From Pedobacter sp. UBA4863 (GTDB lineage Bacteria > Bacteroidota > Bacteroidia > Sphingobacteriales > Sphingobacteriaceae), in contig NZ_DHDZ01000040.1 of NCBI RefSeq assembly GCF_002399615.1, forward strand, positions 112,349-176,348: a stretch of DNA of 64,000 nucleotides, read 5' to 3'. Below are positions 63,375-64,000 of the stretch, piece by piece; the first letter of the stretch is position 1; the number at the start of each line of letters is the position of its first letter. Under the pieces are notes generated by a model. That model had not been told where the DNA came from. It did not search any database and saw only the letters and a program-made list of their open reading frames with translations. Position numbers and translations under genes: made by a program.

Positions 63375-64000
63375 ATGGAAGAGTTAGTAGAAAAAATTGA
63401 GCTATTGGCTATTGAATCTGTCGCGAATAGCAGATACTTATTATTCAGTAAAGATTTTCCTGATTATTGTTTACAAGTAATGTGCGGAGATGAAGAAGAT
63501 TTTCCTCAAAATCAACTCATATTGATTGACCATGCGATTACCTTTAATTCTTTTAGAAATTTTACGGATCAAGAATTAAAAGAGGGTATTCGTGAGAAAT
63601 TAATTAATCGGTTAAGTAAAGAAAATTTGAAAAAAATTGATGCTATTTTTAAGCCAGATAAACAATTTTATATTGACTATTACAAGGATTTATTCCGAAG
63701 ATTAAACTCTTTTGAAAACACTCTTGAAATTTCTGAATGGAGCTCTTTTAATCTAGATTTTTCAAATTCAAATAAAAAATTAATTTACAGTAAAATAGAC
63801 AATGAAATAGGCTATACTGATGGCTTTTATGCTATTTTTTACAACAAAAAATGTCTTTATATAGGAATTGGAAAAAATGTCGCAACAAGAATTAAAAGTC
63901 ACTACAAAGGATCACTAGGTGAGGAAAAGGAAGAGAGATGGTCTGATTTTTTTCAAAGAATAAAAAAGGAAGTCACTGTTTATTATCTAGTTAAAGGTTA
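63375..64000 (+). CDS. GIY-YIG-like nuclease-domain protein, 3' end cut by window
   Basis: My translation gives 208 residues without stop to the edge. The first 145 residues are helical, acidic and unrecognised; then GFYAIF at 150-155 and LYIGIGKNVATRIKSHY at 161-177 match the GIY-YIG fold (GFY replaces GIY; YIG 162-164; Arg172 in the catalytic position). The fold is truncated, so the catalytic Glu cannot be checked. Codons are more AT-rich than in upstream housekeeping genes, suggesting a recent arrival. It continues past the window. Confidence 0.65.
   Translation, partial: MEELVEKIELLAIESVANSRYLLFSKDFPDYCLQVMCGDEEDFPQNQLILIDHAITFNSFRNFTDQELKEGIREKLINRLSKENLKKIDAIFKPDKQFYIDYYKDLFRRLNSFENTLEISEWSSFNLDFSNSNKKLIYSKIDNEIGYTDGFYAIFYNKKCLYIGIGKNVATRIKSHYKGSLGEEKEERWSDFFQRIKKEVTVYYLVKG

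Overview
The window comes from a Bacteroidota chromosome, most likely Sphingobacteriaceae (Pedobacter-like). The grounds are: SusC/SusD pairs with FecR and an ECF sigma factor, a type IX secretion type-B C-terminal domain, families largely restricted to this phylum (DUF2480, DUF3108, DUF4834, DUF4843, DUF6427, DUF6702), low GC, TAnnTTTG-type -7 promoter boxes, little visible Shine-Dalgarno sequence, and short 7-8 bp simple repeats plus palindromic repeats at gene junctions. I see no rRNA, tRNA, CRISPR array or intact insertion sequence.

Layout. 1-2790 (minus): the 5' part of rfbB, then three small conserved-family genes (DUF3109, DUF3108, DUF2480). 2841-15203 (plus): a nutrient-uptake locus with FecR anti-sigma factor, SusC, SusD, a DUF4843 lipoprotein, a PKD-like lipoprotein, a displaced ECF sigma factor and a large metzincin-type zinc protease. 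The first and last of these transcription units share an exact GGTAC-N12-GCATCGTA element with ECF-promoter geometry. 15632-20612 (minus): an envelope operon of coaX, a beta-barrel protein, an LptC-like lipoprotein and a PpiD/SurA-like foldase. 20836-23996 (minus): DUF6427 membrane protein, glycosyltransferase, LpxH-like phosphatase and a 31-residue membrane microprotein.

24254-31740: acyltransferase, DUF4834, YwbE, uvrB, an M1 peptidase with a HupE/UreJ-like membrane protein, and a divergent DUF6702 protein. 31827-50426: surface-glycan genes (deacetylase-like protein, flippase, FkbM and other methyltransferases, three glycosyltransferases) interspersed with upp, a YjjG-type nucleotidase, a lipoprotein with a duplicated HGQPGHDC module, a T9SS type-B secreted protein, a rhomboid protease and a tricorn-like S41 protease. 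50518-61424: S9 peptidase, a GreA/Rnk-like regulator behind a long leader, cytochrome c with PQQ-type sugar dehydrogenase, porin, NagZ-type GH3, thioredoxin, TatD, TcdA and QueD.

61478-64000: a WYL-domain regulator followed by a compact same-strand run of a HIRAN protein, two unknown small proteins and a GIY-YIG-like protein cut by the window edge. This is the best candidate here for an accessory DNA-processing or defence cassette. The most checkable new observations are the shared ECF-type promoter pair, the 7-bp repeat arrays that abut start and stop codons (one encodes a signal peptide), the WYL/HIRAN/GIY-YIG run, and the set of -7 boxes placed so close to start codons that leaderless transcripts are likely.
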